Assembly (NCBI GenBank): GCA_964408155.1
Contig: CAYOYJ010000063.1
Coordinates: forward strand, 1 to 13,702
DNA: 13,702 nucleotides
From: JAAYKM01 sp964408155
GTDB lineage: Bacteria; Desulfobacterota; Syntrophia; Syntrophales; JAAYKM01
Reading direction: 5' to 3'
Shown: piece after piece, positions 1-6,922 of the stretch
How the letters are laid out: each line of letters starts with the position of its first letter
Numbering within the stretch: position 1 is the first letter of the stretch
Notes under the pieces: model-generated
Databases searched by the model: none
The model's input: only the letters and a program-made list of their open reading frames with translations
Told to the model about the DNA's origin: nothing
Translations under genes and position numbers: made by a program

Positions 1-33
1 AGCTACTAATTTAAGATATATGTTAATCACACA

Positions 34-42
34 GAGGAAGGA
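34..42 (+). promoter_or_regulatory. Shine-Dalgarno-like purine tract before the first gene
   Basis: GAGGAAGGA is the only ribosome-binding candidate upstream of the first gene. Counting from AAGGA, it is 8 nt from ATT at 51, 14 nt from TTG at 57 and 17 nt from ATG at 60. An ATG at 43 directly follows it but opens only a five-codon frame (M-E-L-F-G, then TGA at 58-60), and that stop overlaps the ATG at 60. The spacing therefore favours either an unusual ATT start or coupling through the mini-ORF. Confidence 0.4.
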
Positions 43-56
43 ATGGAATTATTTGG

Positions 57-419
57 TTGATGACAAGAGTGAGATTTTATTCAATAACCAGGAAAGAGCC
101 GGGAACATATCATGTCCGATCCCGTGAGATGCACGACATCGAGAATCTCATCCGGCAAGTACCCCTCCCCGATGTGCAAATCGTCGATACAACGGGAAGC
201 GACTACTCCGCCAGAATTGTCGTCAGCGGGAATGAGTTGCTGGCCATTCTGAATTTCCTTGTTACGAATATCGATTATGACAATTTTTCGGATACCATTG
301 AAAAAACGCCCGACCAGGCGCATAAGCCATATGACCGTATCGGAAACATCCTGGCCTGTTCCCTGGGTGCCTACGGTAGAAAAGGGTCATGTACCGGTGA
401 AGGAAGCGGATCTTTTTAG
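57..419 (+). CDS. Small conserved protein of an uncharacterised family
   Basis: A soluble protein of about 120 residues with no signal peptide or membrane segment. From memory it resembles a widespread uncharacterised family whose members begin M-W-L-F-T-x-x-G-F-F-S, carry a short ADYxxR-like strand, and then an I-D-Y-x-N-F-K motif. Here the matching parts are W-L-M-T-R-V-R-F-Y-S, G-S-D-Y-S-A-R and N-I-D-Y-D-N-F-S. No function is known to me. The start is uncertain: TTG at 57 and ATG at 60 lie 14-17 nt after the AAGGA at 38-42, too far for an ideal ribosome site. The conserved Trp codon (54-56) lies upstream of both, so ATT at 51 may be the real start. The last 12 or so residues (after AYGRKGS) are Gly/Ser rich and look unconserved. 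Most likely a real gene. Confidence 0.7.
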   Translation: MMTRVRFYSITRKEPGTYHVRSREMHDIENLIRQVPLPDVQIVDTTGSDYSARIVVSGNELLAILNFLVTNIDYDNFSDTIEKTPDQAHKPYDRIGNILACSLGAYGRKGSCTGEGSGSF

Positions 420-446
420 ATTAGACATGATAAATGATACGAAACC

Positions 447-845
447 ATGAGAAAACGACCACTTGCCCTCACGATAATCGGGTGGATGCTGATCGTAATG
501 GGCATCTTCGCCATGTTTGCCACGTCGGCCAACCTTAAGAAGCCGCAGGTCATTGAATACATGCGTCAATCGCCCCTTCCGCTTTCCCTCCAGTACGCTA
601 TTTTGGCTGTGGGCGTCATGATCATGACCATCAGTGGTCTGGGAATTCTCAAGGGAAAAAACTGGGCAAGATTGCTCTATGTGGGCTGGGGGCTTTTCAG
701 CTTTCTCATGTCCTTGGTCATCGGAACGATGCAAACATCGATGATCCCCGGTTTGATCCTTTTTTTCGTCATCGCCTGTTTTCTTTTCAGACAAGATGCC
801 CATTCATACTTTTCTCCTCCGGACAGCGACCGGACATCACTATAA
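447..845 (+). CDS. Small integral membrane protein, unknown function
   Basis: A 132-residue hydrophobic protein with about four predicted membrane segments, roughly residues 8-27, 48-66, 74-92 and 98-113. It opens with a positively charged M-R-K-R-P stretch and ends in a short polar tail. The second half contains a G-I-L-K-G-K-N-W-A-R motif between helices, common in small bacterial membrane proteins of the DUF type in which a short basic loop precedes a W-A-R. I cannot assign a family or function. No clear ribosome site precedes ATG 447. The gene follows the first gene by 27 bp and converges with the YihY gene, leaving about 34 bp between the two stops. Coding is supported by the regular alternation of hydrophobic helices and the lack of a competing hydrophobic frame. 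Confidence 0.7.
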   Translation: MRKRPLALTIIGWMLIVMGIFAMFATSANLKKPQVIEYMRQSPLPLSLQYAILAVGVMIMTISGLGILKGKNWARLLYVGWGLFSFLMSLVIGTMQTSMIPGLILFFVIACFLFRQDAHSYFSPPDSDRTSL

Positions 846-879
846 AGATCAATTCTGCCGCAGATTATCGCCGCCTCTT

Positions 880-1827
880 TTAAAAGCCGGTTTTGCTTTT
901 CCCCTTCCCGTTGCACAAACCGTTTATTTTCTTTCTCGCCCCCAGAATGCTGGCGTTCAGTTCAAACCCGATGATCACCGCCAGTGCATTGAAGTTTAAC
1001 CAGAGCATGATGATCATGAGCGTGCCGATAGAGCCGTATAAACTGTTGTACCGTGAGAAATTGTTCACGTAATAGTTGAAAGCCACTGACATTGCAACGG
1101 TCAGAAGGGTCGAAAGCATCGACCCGGCCGACATGAAGCGGAATTTGTTTTCTCCGGCCGGCGCCAGATAATACAGGAAAGAAAAGGCAAACAAAAGCAT
1201 GAAGACAATGATCAGCCAGCGCAGGGCGGAAACAAGATAAACCGTGACGGTGCTTTTTAAAATCCCCTGCTCTGTTAGAAAATTCAGAACGTGAGGTCCG
1301 AGGGTGATCAGCACGATGGCAATACCGGCGATAATCGAAACGATCAGGACCAGTATCACAGAGATAAGCCTCTGCTTTAAGAAACTTCGCGTTTCGATTT
1401 CATGAACGGTCTGATTGAAGGCATCGATCAGGCTGTCCATGCCGCTTGTGGAAAAATACAAGGCGAGAAAAAAACCCAGGGACAGCAAACCGCCGCGGGG
1501 ACGATTGACAATATCCAAAAGAGTCGCCTCCACCGCATGATATACCTGATCCGGCATGAGATCTCGAATTAGAAGCAGAAGCGCATCCTGAAAATGGGGC
1601 ACCGGGATATAGGGGATCAGAGTAAAAACAAAAATGAGGCTCGGAAACAGCGAAAGGAAGAAATTAAAAGAAAAGGCCGAAGCTCTCAGGTTGATGGAAC
1701 CATTCGTCAGACCATGCCAGAAAAAAACCGCCACCTCATAAAGGGGTATACCGTCAAAGCCGGGCAAAACAACGTGTTTGACCCGGTTGAGACCATCACT
1801 CAACGATTTTATAAAGATACTTTTCAT
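880..1827 (-). CDS. YihY/BrkB (UPF0761) family inner-membrane protein
   Basis: A 315-residue polytopic membrane protein matching the YihY/virulence factor BrkB family in length and pattern. After a cytoplasmic N-terminus come about six membrane segments (roughly 50-72, 112-130, 152-176, 195-221, 232-252 and 260-285). Family-like features are the early N-x-R-A-S-A-F-S-F-N-F segment, the L-Y-Y-L-A-P stretch after helix 4, Y-N-S-L-Y-G-S-I-G-T near residue 262, and a closing helix containing W-L-N-F-N-A and E-L-N-A. The family was once annotated as ribonuclease BN, which is wrong for these membrane proteins; the biochemical role remains unclear. It is the last of three genes on this strand and starts 35 bp after the stop of the lyase gene, so probably shares its transcript. 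Only a weak AAAGGG lies upstream of the ATG. Confidence 0.9.
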   Translation of the reverse strand: MKSIFIKSLSDGLNRVKHVVLPGFDGIPLYEVAVFFWHGLTNGSINLRASAFSFNFFLSLFPSLIFVFTLIPYIPVPHFQDALLLLIRDLMPDQVYHAVEATLLDIVNRPRGGLLSLGFFLALYFSTSGMDSLIDAFNQTVHEIETRSFLKQRLISVILVLIVSIIAGIAIVLITLGPHVLNFLTEQGILKSTVTVYLVSALRWLIIVFMLLFAFSFLYYLAPAGENKFRFMSAGSMLSTLLTVAMSVAFNYYVNNFSRYNSLYGSIGTLMIIMLWLNFNALAVIIGFELNASILGARKKINGLCNGKGKSKTGF

Positions 1828-1862
1828 CAGGGATACGACCCTTTTCTGCCCTGCACTGCAGA

Positions 1863-2723
1863 TCAGCCATAGGACTGCTCATTCTCTCTGATTTGTGCCA
1901 AACCCACCAAGGTATTGAACTCACGAAAAGTAATCATCCTATTCAGAAAGGCCTCCGTATTACCCCGGTCCCTGATTTCGGATAGAACGGTCCTTGTCGC
2001 CCAGGCCGCAGCATAAAGCGTTGAAAGACCGAAGAAGACCCCCTTGAACCCCATTTCCTCCAAACTCGCCGGGATGAAGGTCGGGGTTTTACCTCCTTCC
2101 AGCATGCTGGCAAAAAGAGGTGCCTCAATTTTCCGGGCCAATTGCCGCAGTTCCGTTTCCGTGCGGGGTGCCTCGACAAAAATGGCGTCAGCGCCGGCCT
2201 CGGCGTAGCGGTTGGCGCGGTCAATGGTCTCTTCCAGCCCTGAAATCGCCAGAGCATCGGTGCGGGCCATGACAATGAACTCTGGATCTTCACGGACGTC
2301 GACGGCGCTCTTTATCTTTGCCGTCATCTCCATGACAGAAATGACCTCTTTTCCTTCCATGTGACCGCAGCGTTTCGGGAAAACCTGATCCTCGATGAAC
2401 AATCCCGCCACGCCGGCCCGTTCATATTCGCGAATGGTGCGCTGCACATTCGTGACGTTGCCGTAACCTGTATCGGCGTCGGCAAAAACGGGAATTTCGA
2501 CGGCGCCTGCGACATAGCGGGCATGGTTCAGCATCTCGGAGAAGCCGAGGAGTCCCACATCAGGCTTGCCAAGTAGGGCGGCGGTCGTGGCATATCCGCC
2601 GATCACGACCGCGTTAAATCCGCTTTGCTCAACAATTCTCGCGGACAGGGCGTCATACGCCCCAGGCATGATTAAGATTTCGGGAGATAAAATCAATTGC
2701 TTCAACAGACTTGTCTTTTTCAT
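1863..2723 (-). CDS. Isocitrate lyase/PEP mutase superfamily C-C lyase
   Basis: A cytoplasmic TIM-barrel enzyme of 286 residues, the usual size for the methylisocitrate lyase/dimethylmalate lyase/carboxyPEP mutase group. Visible motifs: M-P-G-A-Y-D-A-L-S-A (19-28), G-G-Y with K-P-D (43-55), the Mg-binding D-A-D-T-G-Y-G (82-88), I-E-D-Q (110-113), the lyase active-site loop K-R-C-G-H (117-121) with its catalytic Cys119, and M-L-E-G-G-K-T-P (207-214). Cys119 argues for a lyase acting on a 2-hydroxy or methyl-substituted tri/dicarboxylate rather than a phosphonate mutase. The substrate cannot be told from sequence; 2-methylisocitrate, dimethylmalate and oxaloacetate are all known in the superfamily. 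I chose ATG 2723 because GAGG lies 11 nt upstream and the family usually starts just before the L-x-x-L-x-x-x-P region; ATG 2732 and TTG 2753 are in frame. It follows cls by about 50 bp. Confidence 0.9.
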   Translation of the reverse strand: MKKTSLLKQLILSPEILIMPGAYDALSARIVEQSGFNAVVIGGYATTAALLGKPDVGLLGFSEMLNHARYVAGAVEIPVFADADTGYGNVTNVQRTIREYERAGVAGLFIEDQVFPKRCGHMEGKEVISVMEMTAKIKSAVDVREDPEFIVMARTDALAISGLEETIDRANRYAEAGADAIFVEAPRTETELRQLARKIEAPLFASMLEGGKTPTFIPASLEEMGFKGVFFGLSTLYAAAWATRTVLSEIRDRGNTEAFLNRMITFREFNTLVGLAQIRENEQSYG

Positions 2724-2776
2724 CGGGTTCATAACCTCATCAAATCCGTGCAATACGATAAAGGGTTAGCGGCAGA

Positions 2777-4231
2777 CTACAGGTATGACGAAAACAGCCA
2801 GGCAAAGGCGTCTCGCAGCCGCTGCGCAATAGGGCGTCCGTCCAGTTCCTCCAGACTGATTTTCCTGCATCGATCCCTCAGGGATTCAAAATAGATTTTC
2901 AACGTCGACGCCAATTCCTGATCAAATATTTCAACATTCAGTTCGAAATTCAGCCGGAGACTTCGGGAGTCAATATTGGCAGAACCCACCTGCACGTAAT
3001 GATCATCCACCAGAATCAGTTTGGTATGGGCAAAAGGCGCGGGCTGATAGTAGATGTCCGCATCATATTCCAAAAGTTCCCAGAGCATGTTCCGTGTCGC
3101 CCAGTGGACAAATCGGACATCGTTTTTTTCCGGGAGAATAATTTCCACATGTACGCCCCGGATAATGGCGGTCTGCAGGGCCGTCAGAATCCCCCGGGGC
3201 GGCAAAAAATACGGCGTCATAATCCGGATGCTGTGCTCCGCCGACGCTATCAGCCCCGACAAAATCATGTAGAGTTTTCCCATTTGCTCGTCGGGACCGT
3301 CGGAGATAACTCGGCAGAAACTGGACCCGGCGTCTTCCGGAAAACAGGGGAGAACAGGAAGAGTTTCCCCGGTTGTAAAAAGCCAGTCCTCCATAAAAAC
3401 CTGTTCAATCTGTCGAACCACCCGCCCCCGAATCATGAAATGGATATCCGTCGTCTGTCGGCCAGACGGTGCATCATCTCCCGCCAGGTGGCGGTCCCCA
3501 ATGTTCATGCCACCCGTAAAGGCCGTTTCACCGTCCACCACGAGGATTTTTCGGTGATTGCGCAGATTGATATAGAGCGTCGGCGGAATTAAAGTTGGGG
3601 GAATGAATCGGGCGACAGACAGGCCCCTTTGGCGGATTCGCTTACTCGCAAGGGCGCCCCAGGTGATTTCGCCGACGCCGTCAATTAAAATCCGCACCAG
3701 GATACCGCGACAGTGCGCCCGCTCCAGAGCCTCCATGAAACGGCTGCCCGTTTTATCAACATCGAAGATATAGGAGGTCAGTAATACGGAAAAGCCGGCG
3801 CGATCAATTGCCTCCAGCATGGCCGGATAGGCTTCTTCTCCGTTGTGGAGCAGGGTGACATGATTTCCCGGACATATCGGATACCGGCTGACACGATTGG
3901 AAATCCGTGCCTGCGGCAAATACTCAGCCGGCAGGTCGGGAAATGAATCAGGTCCGGTATCTTTTCCCGTTCCCTTCAGGTACTCCTCGTAAACCGAAAA
4001 AGGGAGGCTGTAGTGCAGTTTTTTTGCGCGTCTCTGGACCCGGTTGATTCCGAAAATATAATAAATGAAAGGACCGACAAAAGGGAATACAATGCAAACG
4101 GTAATCCAGCCGAAGGCCCCCTTGGGGTCGCGTTTTGTAATCAGGGCGTGGCCGGCGGTAACAATACCGAACAAGGTCATCAGGACGGTCACCACCGCCG
4201 TCGTCGTATCCCAGATAAATTTGATCTCCAT
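2777..4231 (-). CDS. cls: Cardiolipin synthase (phospholipase D family)
   Basis: A 484-residue membrane-anchored phospholipase D family protein that would condense two phosphatidylglycerols into cardiolipin and glycerol. Two N-terminal membrane helices (about 8-29 and 38-60, with W-I-T-V-C-I-V-F-P-F-V-G-P typical of the PLDc_N domain) precede two HKD catalytic motifs: H226-x-K228-x4-D233 followed by G-G-M-N-I, and H402-x-K404-x4-D409 followed by G-S-A-N-I-D-S-R-S. The R-S-L-R-L-N-F-E-L-N-V-E stretch after the second motif is characteristic of bacterial Cls. Length and domain order are normal. The ATG at 4231 has no clear Shine-Dalgarno; a hairpin-forming inverted repeat lies directly upstream. 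It is the first gene of a three-gene run and divergent from the CBS-domain gene. Confidence 0.95.
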   Translation of the reverse strand: MEIKFIWDTTTAVVTVLMTLFGIVTAGHALITKRDPKGAFGWITVCIVFPFVGPFIYYIFGINRVQRRAKKLHYSLPFSVYEEYLKGTGKDTGPDSFPDLPAEYLPQARISNRVSRYPICPGNHVTLLHNGEEAYPAMLEAIDRAGFSVLLTSYIFDVDKTGSRFMEALERAHCRGILVRILIDGVGEITWGALASKRIRQRGLSVARFIPPTLIPPTLYINLRNHRKILVVDGETAFTGGMNIGDRHLAGDDAPSGRQTTDIHFMIRGRVVRQIEQVFMEDWLFTTGETLPVLPCFPEDAGSSFCRVISDGPDEQMGKLYMILSGLIASAEHSIRIMTPYFLPPRGILTALQTAIIRGVHVEIILPEKNDVRFVHWATRNMLWELLEYDADIYYQPAPFAHTKLILVDDHYVQVGSANIDSRSLRLNFELNVEIFDQELASTLKIYFESLRDRCRKISLEELDGRPIAQRLRDAFAWLFSSYL

Positions 4232-4257
4232 GGTGCATTTCTAAAGCAAAATGCATC
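4232..4257 (-). repeat. Inverted repeat abutting the cls start codon
   Basis: Arms 4232-4240 and 4249-4257 pair as 9 bp with one G-T wobble. The inner 7 bp, TGCATTT against AAATGCA, is perfect, with an 8-nt loop. It touches the ATG of cls (4229-4231 on the minus strand), where the ribosome site should be and none is visible. It could be an operator in the divergent cls/CBS intergenic region or an RNA hairpin affecting cls translation. The symmetry is seen directly; the function is inferred. Confidence 0.45.
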
Positions 4258-4353
4258 AAATATCCAGAAAAATGCCTTTCAGGGGTCAAAGGATCGATCA
4301 GCATGAAAAAGAGGAATGGATTTCACAGACAATTACGGCTAATATAAATCAAA

Positions 4354-4360
4354 AAGGAGG
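4354..4360 (+). promoter_or_regulatory. Strong ribosome binding site of the CBS-domain gene
   Basis: AAGGAGG is a full match to the anti-Shine-Dalgarno complement and lies 8 nt before ATG 4369. It fixes that start and is the best ribosome site in the window. Confidence 0.85.
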
Positions 4361-4368
4361 GAATCGAC

Positions 4369-4839
4369 ATGCCGACAGCCAAAGATATCATGACAACCAA
4401 AGTGATTACAGTCAAACCCGACACGGATATCCTGCAGGCTGCGAAACTGCTCCTGGATAATCACATTAACGGCCTTCCCGTCGTTGACGACAAGGGGCGT
4501 CTGCATGGCATCATCTGTCAGGCCGATCTGATCACACAACAGAAAAAACTGCCTCTGCCTTCGTTTTTTGTACTTCTGGATACACCGATTCCCCTGCATC
4601 TGCCCAGAACGATTGAGAAAGAAATCCACAAGATCACAGCCACCCAGGTGAGCGATGCCATGACACCGCATCCCATCACCGTCGCTCCGGAAACAACCCT
4701 GGAAGAACTCGCGACCCTGATGGTGAAGCACAACATCCACACCCTGATTGTCATGGAACATGACAAACTGGTCGGCATTATCGGCAAGGAAGACATTTTG
4801 CGGACCTTCATGGCCGCGTCGGTTGAAAGGCCAAGCTGA
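4369..4839 (+). CDS. Two-CBS-domain protein
   Basis: A 156-residue soluble protein made of a tandem CBS pair (Bateman module). Domain 1 spans about residues 6-57 (D-I-M-T-T, then I-N-G-L-P-V-V-D and G-I-I-C-Q-A-D-L) and domain 2 about 93-148 (D-A-M-T-P, then I-H-T-L-I-V-M-E and G-I-I-G-K-E-D-I-L). A linker of about 35 residues, including F-F-V-L-L-D-T-P-I-P, separates them, as in stand-alone CBS proteins of anaerobes. CBS pairs typically bind AMP, ATP, SAM or similar ligands and act as sensors; no output domain is attached here, so the partner is unknown. The start is well defined by AAGGAGG at 4354-4360, 8 nt before ATG. It is divergent from cls and followed after 72 bp by the deacetylase-like gene. 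Confidence 0.93.
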   Translation: MPTAKDIMTTKVITVKPDTDILQAAKLLLDNHINGLPVVDDKGRLHGIICQADLITQQKKLPLPSFFVLLDTPIPLHLPRTIEKEIHKITATQVSDAMTPHPITVAPETTLEELATLMVKHNIHTLIVMEHDKLVGIIGKEDILRTFMAASVERPS

Positions 4840-4911
4840 ACCGGCAAAGCCTGTAAACGCCCTGTACCGCTGCAAACTCTTTGCCAGCCTATACAAACGA
4901 CGGTTTTTCAC

Positions 4912-5562
4912 ATGAAAATCATGCAATCCTGGGATGACGGCATTGTTTCCGACATCCGACTTGCTGAAATTCTGCGGCGATATCAGGCCAAAGCCGGTTT
5001 TTGTCTTACCCCCGGCCTGTATAATGAAGATCGGTCATTGGGCTGGATGGATGATGACCGGGAGGTATGGAGATTGGCCCGACACGAACTGATCGACGTC
5101 TATCAGGGTTTTGAAATCTGCAGTCATTCCATGACCCACCCGTATCTGACCGACCTGTCCGCCGACCGATTGGACTGGGAATTGCGAACGAGCAAGCGTA
5201 TTCTGGAAGAGATTTTCCAGCGGCCGGTCCGGGGATTCTGCTACCCGTTCCATGCCTGCAATGATTTCGTCAAGGAGGCCGTCCATCGGGCAGGCTACCG
5301 GTGGGCGAGAGGCCGGGAGCAGCCGGATGGGCTCTATCCCTATGCTGACCCGCTTGAGCTTCACCCTTCCTGCCATTTTCTGGACGAGGATTTTTGGGGA
5401 AAATATGAACGCTGGAGGAGAGGAAACGGCCTGTTTGCCTTCTGGGGGCACAGTTATGAAATGAAGGATGAAGCCATGTGGGCTGATTTTGAGGTTATGA
5501 TCGAACGCATTTCTGTGGACCCCGATGCGGAATGGGTGTTTGCCGGGGATTTGTTTTTCTGA
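4912..5562 (+). CDS. Polysaccharide deacetylase (NodB/CE4-like) family protein
   Basis: A 216-residue single-domain protein of the NodB homology/carbohydrate esterase 4 fold. Motif 1 appears as S-W-D-D-G at residues 6-10 (usual T-F-D-D-G), motif 2 as H-S-M-T-H-P at 72-77 with the metal-binding pair His72 and His76, motif 3 as F-C-Y-P-F at 109-113, and a late F-W-G-H-S at 178-181 with the likely catalytic His180. Metal site and base are therefore intact. These enzymes remove N- or O-acyl groups from sugars. Unusually, motif 1 comes almost at the start codon and there is no signal peptide, so this member probably acts in the cytoplasm on a precursor or small sugar derivative rather than on exported polymer. 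The frame is open upstream but offers no better start; no ribosome site is evident. It follows the CBS gene on the same strand. Confidence 0.82.
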   Translation: MKIMQSWDDGIVSDIRLAEILRRYQAKAGFCLTPGLYNEDRSLGWMDDDREVWRLARHELIDVYQGFEICSHSMTHPYLTDLSADRLDWELRTSKRILEEIFQRPVRGFCYPFHACNDFVKEAVHRAGYRWARGREQPDGLYPYADPLELHPSCHFLDEDFWGKYERWRRGNGLFAFWGHSYEMKDEAMWADFEVMIERISVDPDAEWVFAGDLFF

Positions 5563-5925
5563 ACGCCGCCTCACTGTTAAACGCAACAGGGCACTTCGTA
5601 GCTGCTTACACCCTGCTTTTCGGAAATGGCTCATGAACTTTTTCCAGGATGTTAAGCGCCGTATCGAATTTCATCGGGTCGAGCGCGTTCTATCGATCCA
5701 AATTTGTTGAAATACCTGTGGAGTTATAAACTGATTCATTTATGATATCACTAACGAAACTGAAAATATCTTCAGGGAAGGGAACCAGTCTTTGCCCGAA
5801 TTCGAAGGTTAATGACCTTGACACTCGGAATGCTTTGTTCATATACTGCCGCCGTCATAAAGTATTTTTAAGAGCGGTCCAAACGACGCATCGATCGACA
5901 TTTCGGATGAAAGGAGTTTCTGCAT
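5563..5925 (+). other. Noncoding gap with a promoter and no convincing gene
   Basis: About 360 bp between the deacetylase-like gene and the ACT-like gene. Short frames on both strands here are inconsistent with each other and have no ribosome site or recognisable motif. The left half is mixed in composition and has no terminator-like hairpin with a T-run. The right half holds the TTGACA/TATACT promoter at 5818-5847 and a leader of about 70 nt. No repeat, riboswitch or RNA gene was recognised. Confidence 0.5.
5818..5847 (+). promoter_or_regulatory. Sigma70-like promoter for the ACT-like gene
   Basis: A perfect -35 box TTGACA (5818-5823) and a -10 box TATACT (5842-5847, 5 of 6 to consensus) are separated by 18 bp. 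Transcription would start near 5854, giving a leader of about 72 nt before ATG 5926. It is the best -35/-10 pair I found in the window and points at a gene with its own ribosome site. Confidence 0.6.
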
Positions 5926-6183
5926 ATGGCAAATCGTATTATTCTTGGGGTTCAGGTAACAAACAGACTGCAGAATGTGTCCGAGGTTCAAAAAGTCCTG
6001 TCGGAATACGGCTGCAACATCAAAACACGCCTGGGGCTGCACGATATTAATGAAAATTACTGTTCGACCACCGGTTTACTGCTCATGGAAACCTACGGCG
6101 ATGAGAAGAACATTCTGGAAATGGAAACAAAACTGCGGGCGATCAACGGCCTTGTCATCCAAAAAATGACTTTCGAGATGTAA
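5926..6183 (+). CDS. Small ACT/TM1266-like regulator-type protein
   Basis: An 85-residue soluble protein with the beta-alpha-beta-beta-alpha-beta pattern of a single ACT-like (ferredoxin-fold) domain. It resembles the TM1266/'iron-only hydrogenase system regulator' type: an opening strand I-I-L-G-V-Q-V-T, helix V-S-E-V-Q-K-V-L-S-E-Y-G, strand I-K-T-R-L-G-L-H near 32-39, strand G-L-L-L-M-E-T-Y, a second helix and a closing I-Q-K-M-T-F. Such proteins are presumed small-molecule sensors; the ligand is unknown. No hydrogenase maturation gene is present in the window. The start is firm: AAGGAG at 5911-5916 lies 9 nt upstream of ATG. About 160 bp separate it from the nitroreductase, so co-transcription is possible but not shown. 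Confidence 0.82.
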   Translation: MANRIILGVQVTNRLQNVSEVQKVLSEYGCNIKTRLGLHDINENYCSTTGLLLMETYGDEKNILEMETKLRAINGLVIQKMTFEM

Positions 6184-6346
6184 ATTTGGCACCTCACGAG
6201 GACGGATCGAACGGGAAAACACGGGGATAAGGCAGAGTTGTAACTGGCGCCGCTTTTTAGTCATCTTCTCCGACGGCAATGTAGACACGACTCTGTACTT
6301 CCGGCCCGTAAATCAAAATCCAACTTTGACGAACAGGAGGTTGGTG

Positions 6347-6910
6347 ATGGAGTTCAATGAAATCTTGGTCAACCGGCGGGCCATCAGGGATTACAACAAC
6401 AGAGAGGTGCCCCTTTCAACCATCGAAGATATCTTGCAGGAAGCCTGTTTTGCCCCGACGGCGCGCAATCTGCAACCCTGTCGCTTCATCATCATCCGGG
6501 ATCGCTCATTCATGAAGCAGATCTCCGACGAATGCAAGAAAAACCTCCTCGGCGACGTAATCATCGACCCCAAATCGCCCATGAAGGAGTATGAGGACCG
6601 GTTTTGTGATCCCGGCTATAACATTTTTTATAACGCGCCCTGTGTGGTCTACATCATCGGCCCGGCGGATGCACGACTGATCGACGTAGATTGCGCCCTG
6701 ACTGCCGCCTACATGATGTTTTCGGCTACGGCCCGCAACCTCGGCACCTGCTGGATCGGTTTGGGCGCCCACATCCGGGATCAGAAAATCGGTGAAGCCA
6801 TGGGAATTCCCAAAGACTTCCGTATCGTCGCTCCGATCATCATCGGTCATCCGGCAGAAATTCCACTGGCTGCCGAGCGCCATGACCCGGTCATCGTCAA
6901 AATCATCTGA
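6347..6910 (+). CDS. Nitroreductase family FMN oxidoreductase
   Basis: A 187-residue cytoplasmic flavoprotein of the nitroreductase fold, which uses FMN and NAD(P)H to reduce nitro compounds, quinones or other acceptors. FMN-phosphate contacts are visible in N-R-R-A-I-R-D-Y (9-16) and A-P-T-A-R-N-L-Q-P-C-R-F (36-47); the core helix region reads A-L-T-A-A-Y-M-M-F-S-A (117-127), followed by N-L-G-T-C-W-I-G (131-138), and I-I-I-G-H-P-A-E near the end is the usual closing strand. It is at the short end of the family, and the physiological substrate cannot be predicted. Start chosen at ATG 6347 because AGGAGG lies at 6335-6340, 6 nt upstream; an in-frame TTG at 6326 is less likely. The next gene starts 12 nt after its stop, suggesting an operon with the Mo-carrier/HAD fusion. 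Confidence 0.92.
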   Translation: MEFNEILVNRRAIRDYNNREVPLSTIEDILQEACFAPTARNLQPCRFIIIRDRSFMKQISDECKKNLLGDVIIDPKSPMKEYEDRFCDPGYNIFYNAPCVVYIIGPADARLIDVDCALTAAYMMFSATARNLGTCWIGLGAHIRDQKIGEAMGIPKDFRIVAPIIIGHPAEIPLAAERHDPVIVKII

Positions 6911-6922
6911 CAGGTATTAACC

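Noticed and set aside
387..803. A 138-codon minus-strand frame opposite the small membrane protein
   Set aside because: Its product is His/Asp/Lys rich and motif-free, whereas the plus-strand frame gives regular membrane helices.
2999..3592. A 197-codon plus-strand frame opposite cls
   Set aside because: It overlaps the catalytic region of a complete cardiolipin synthase and encodes an Arg/Pro/His-rich product without a domain.
4339..4926. A 195-codon minus-strand frame opposite the CBS-domain gene
   Set aside because: The CBS gene has two clear domains and the best ribosome site in the window; the antisense product has no motif.
5035..5634. A 199-codon minus-strand frame opposite the deacetylase-like gene
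   Set aside because: The plus-strand frame carries all NodB motifs; the antisense frame shows none.
5606..5690. A short minus-strand frame with a protein-like stretch (K-F-D-T-A-L-N-I-L-E-K-V)
   Set aside because: Only about 26 codons between stops, no ribosome site and no recognised family; the opposite strand is also open, so it is too short to call a gene remnant.
5742..6050. A 102-codon plus-strand frame before and into the ACT-like gene
   Set aside because: It runs through the promoter and overlaps the ACT-like gene in another frame; composition is not protein-like.
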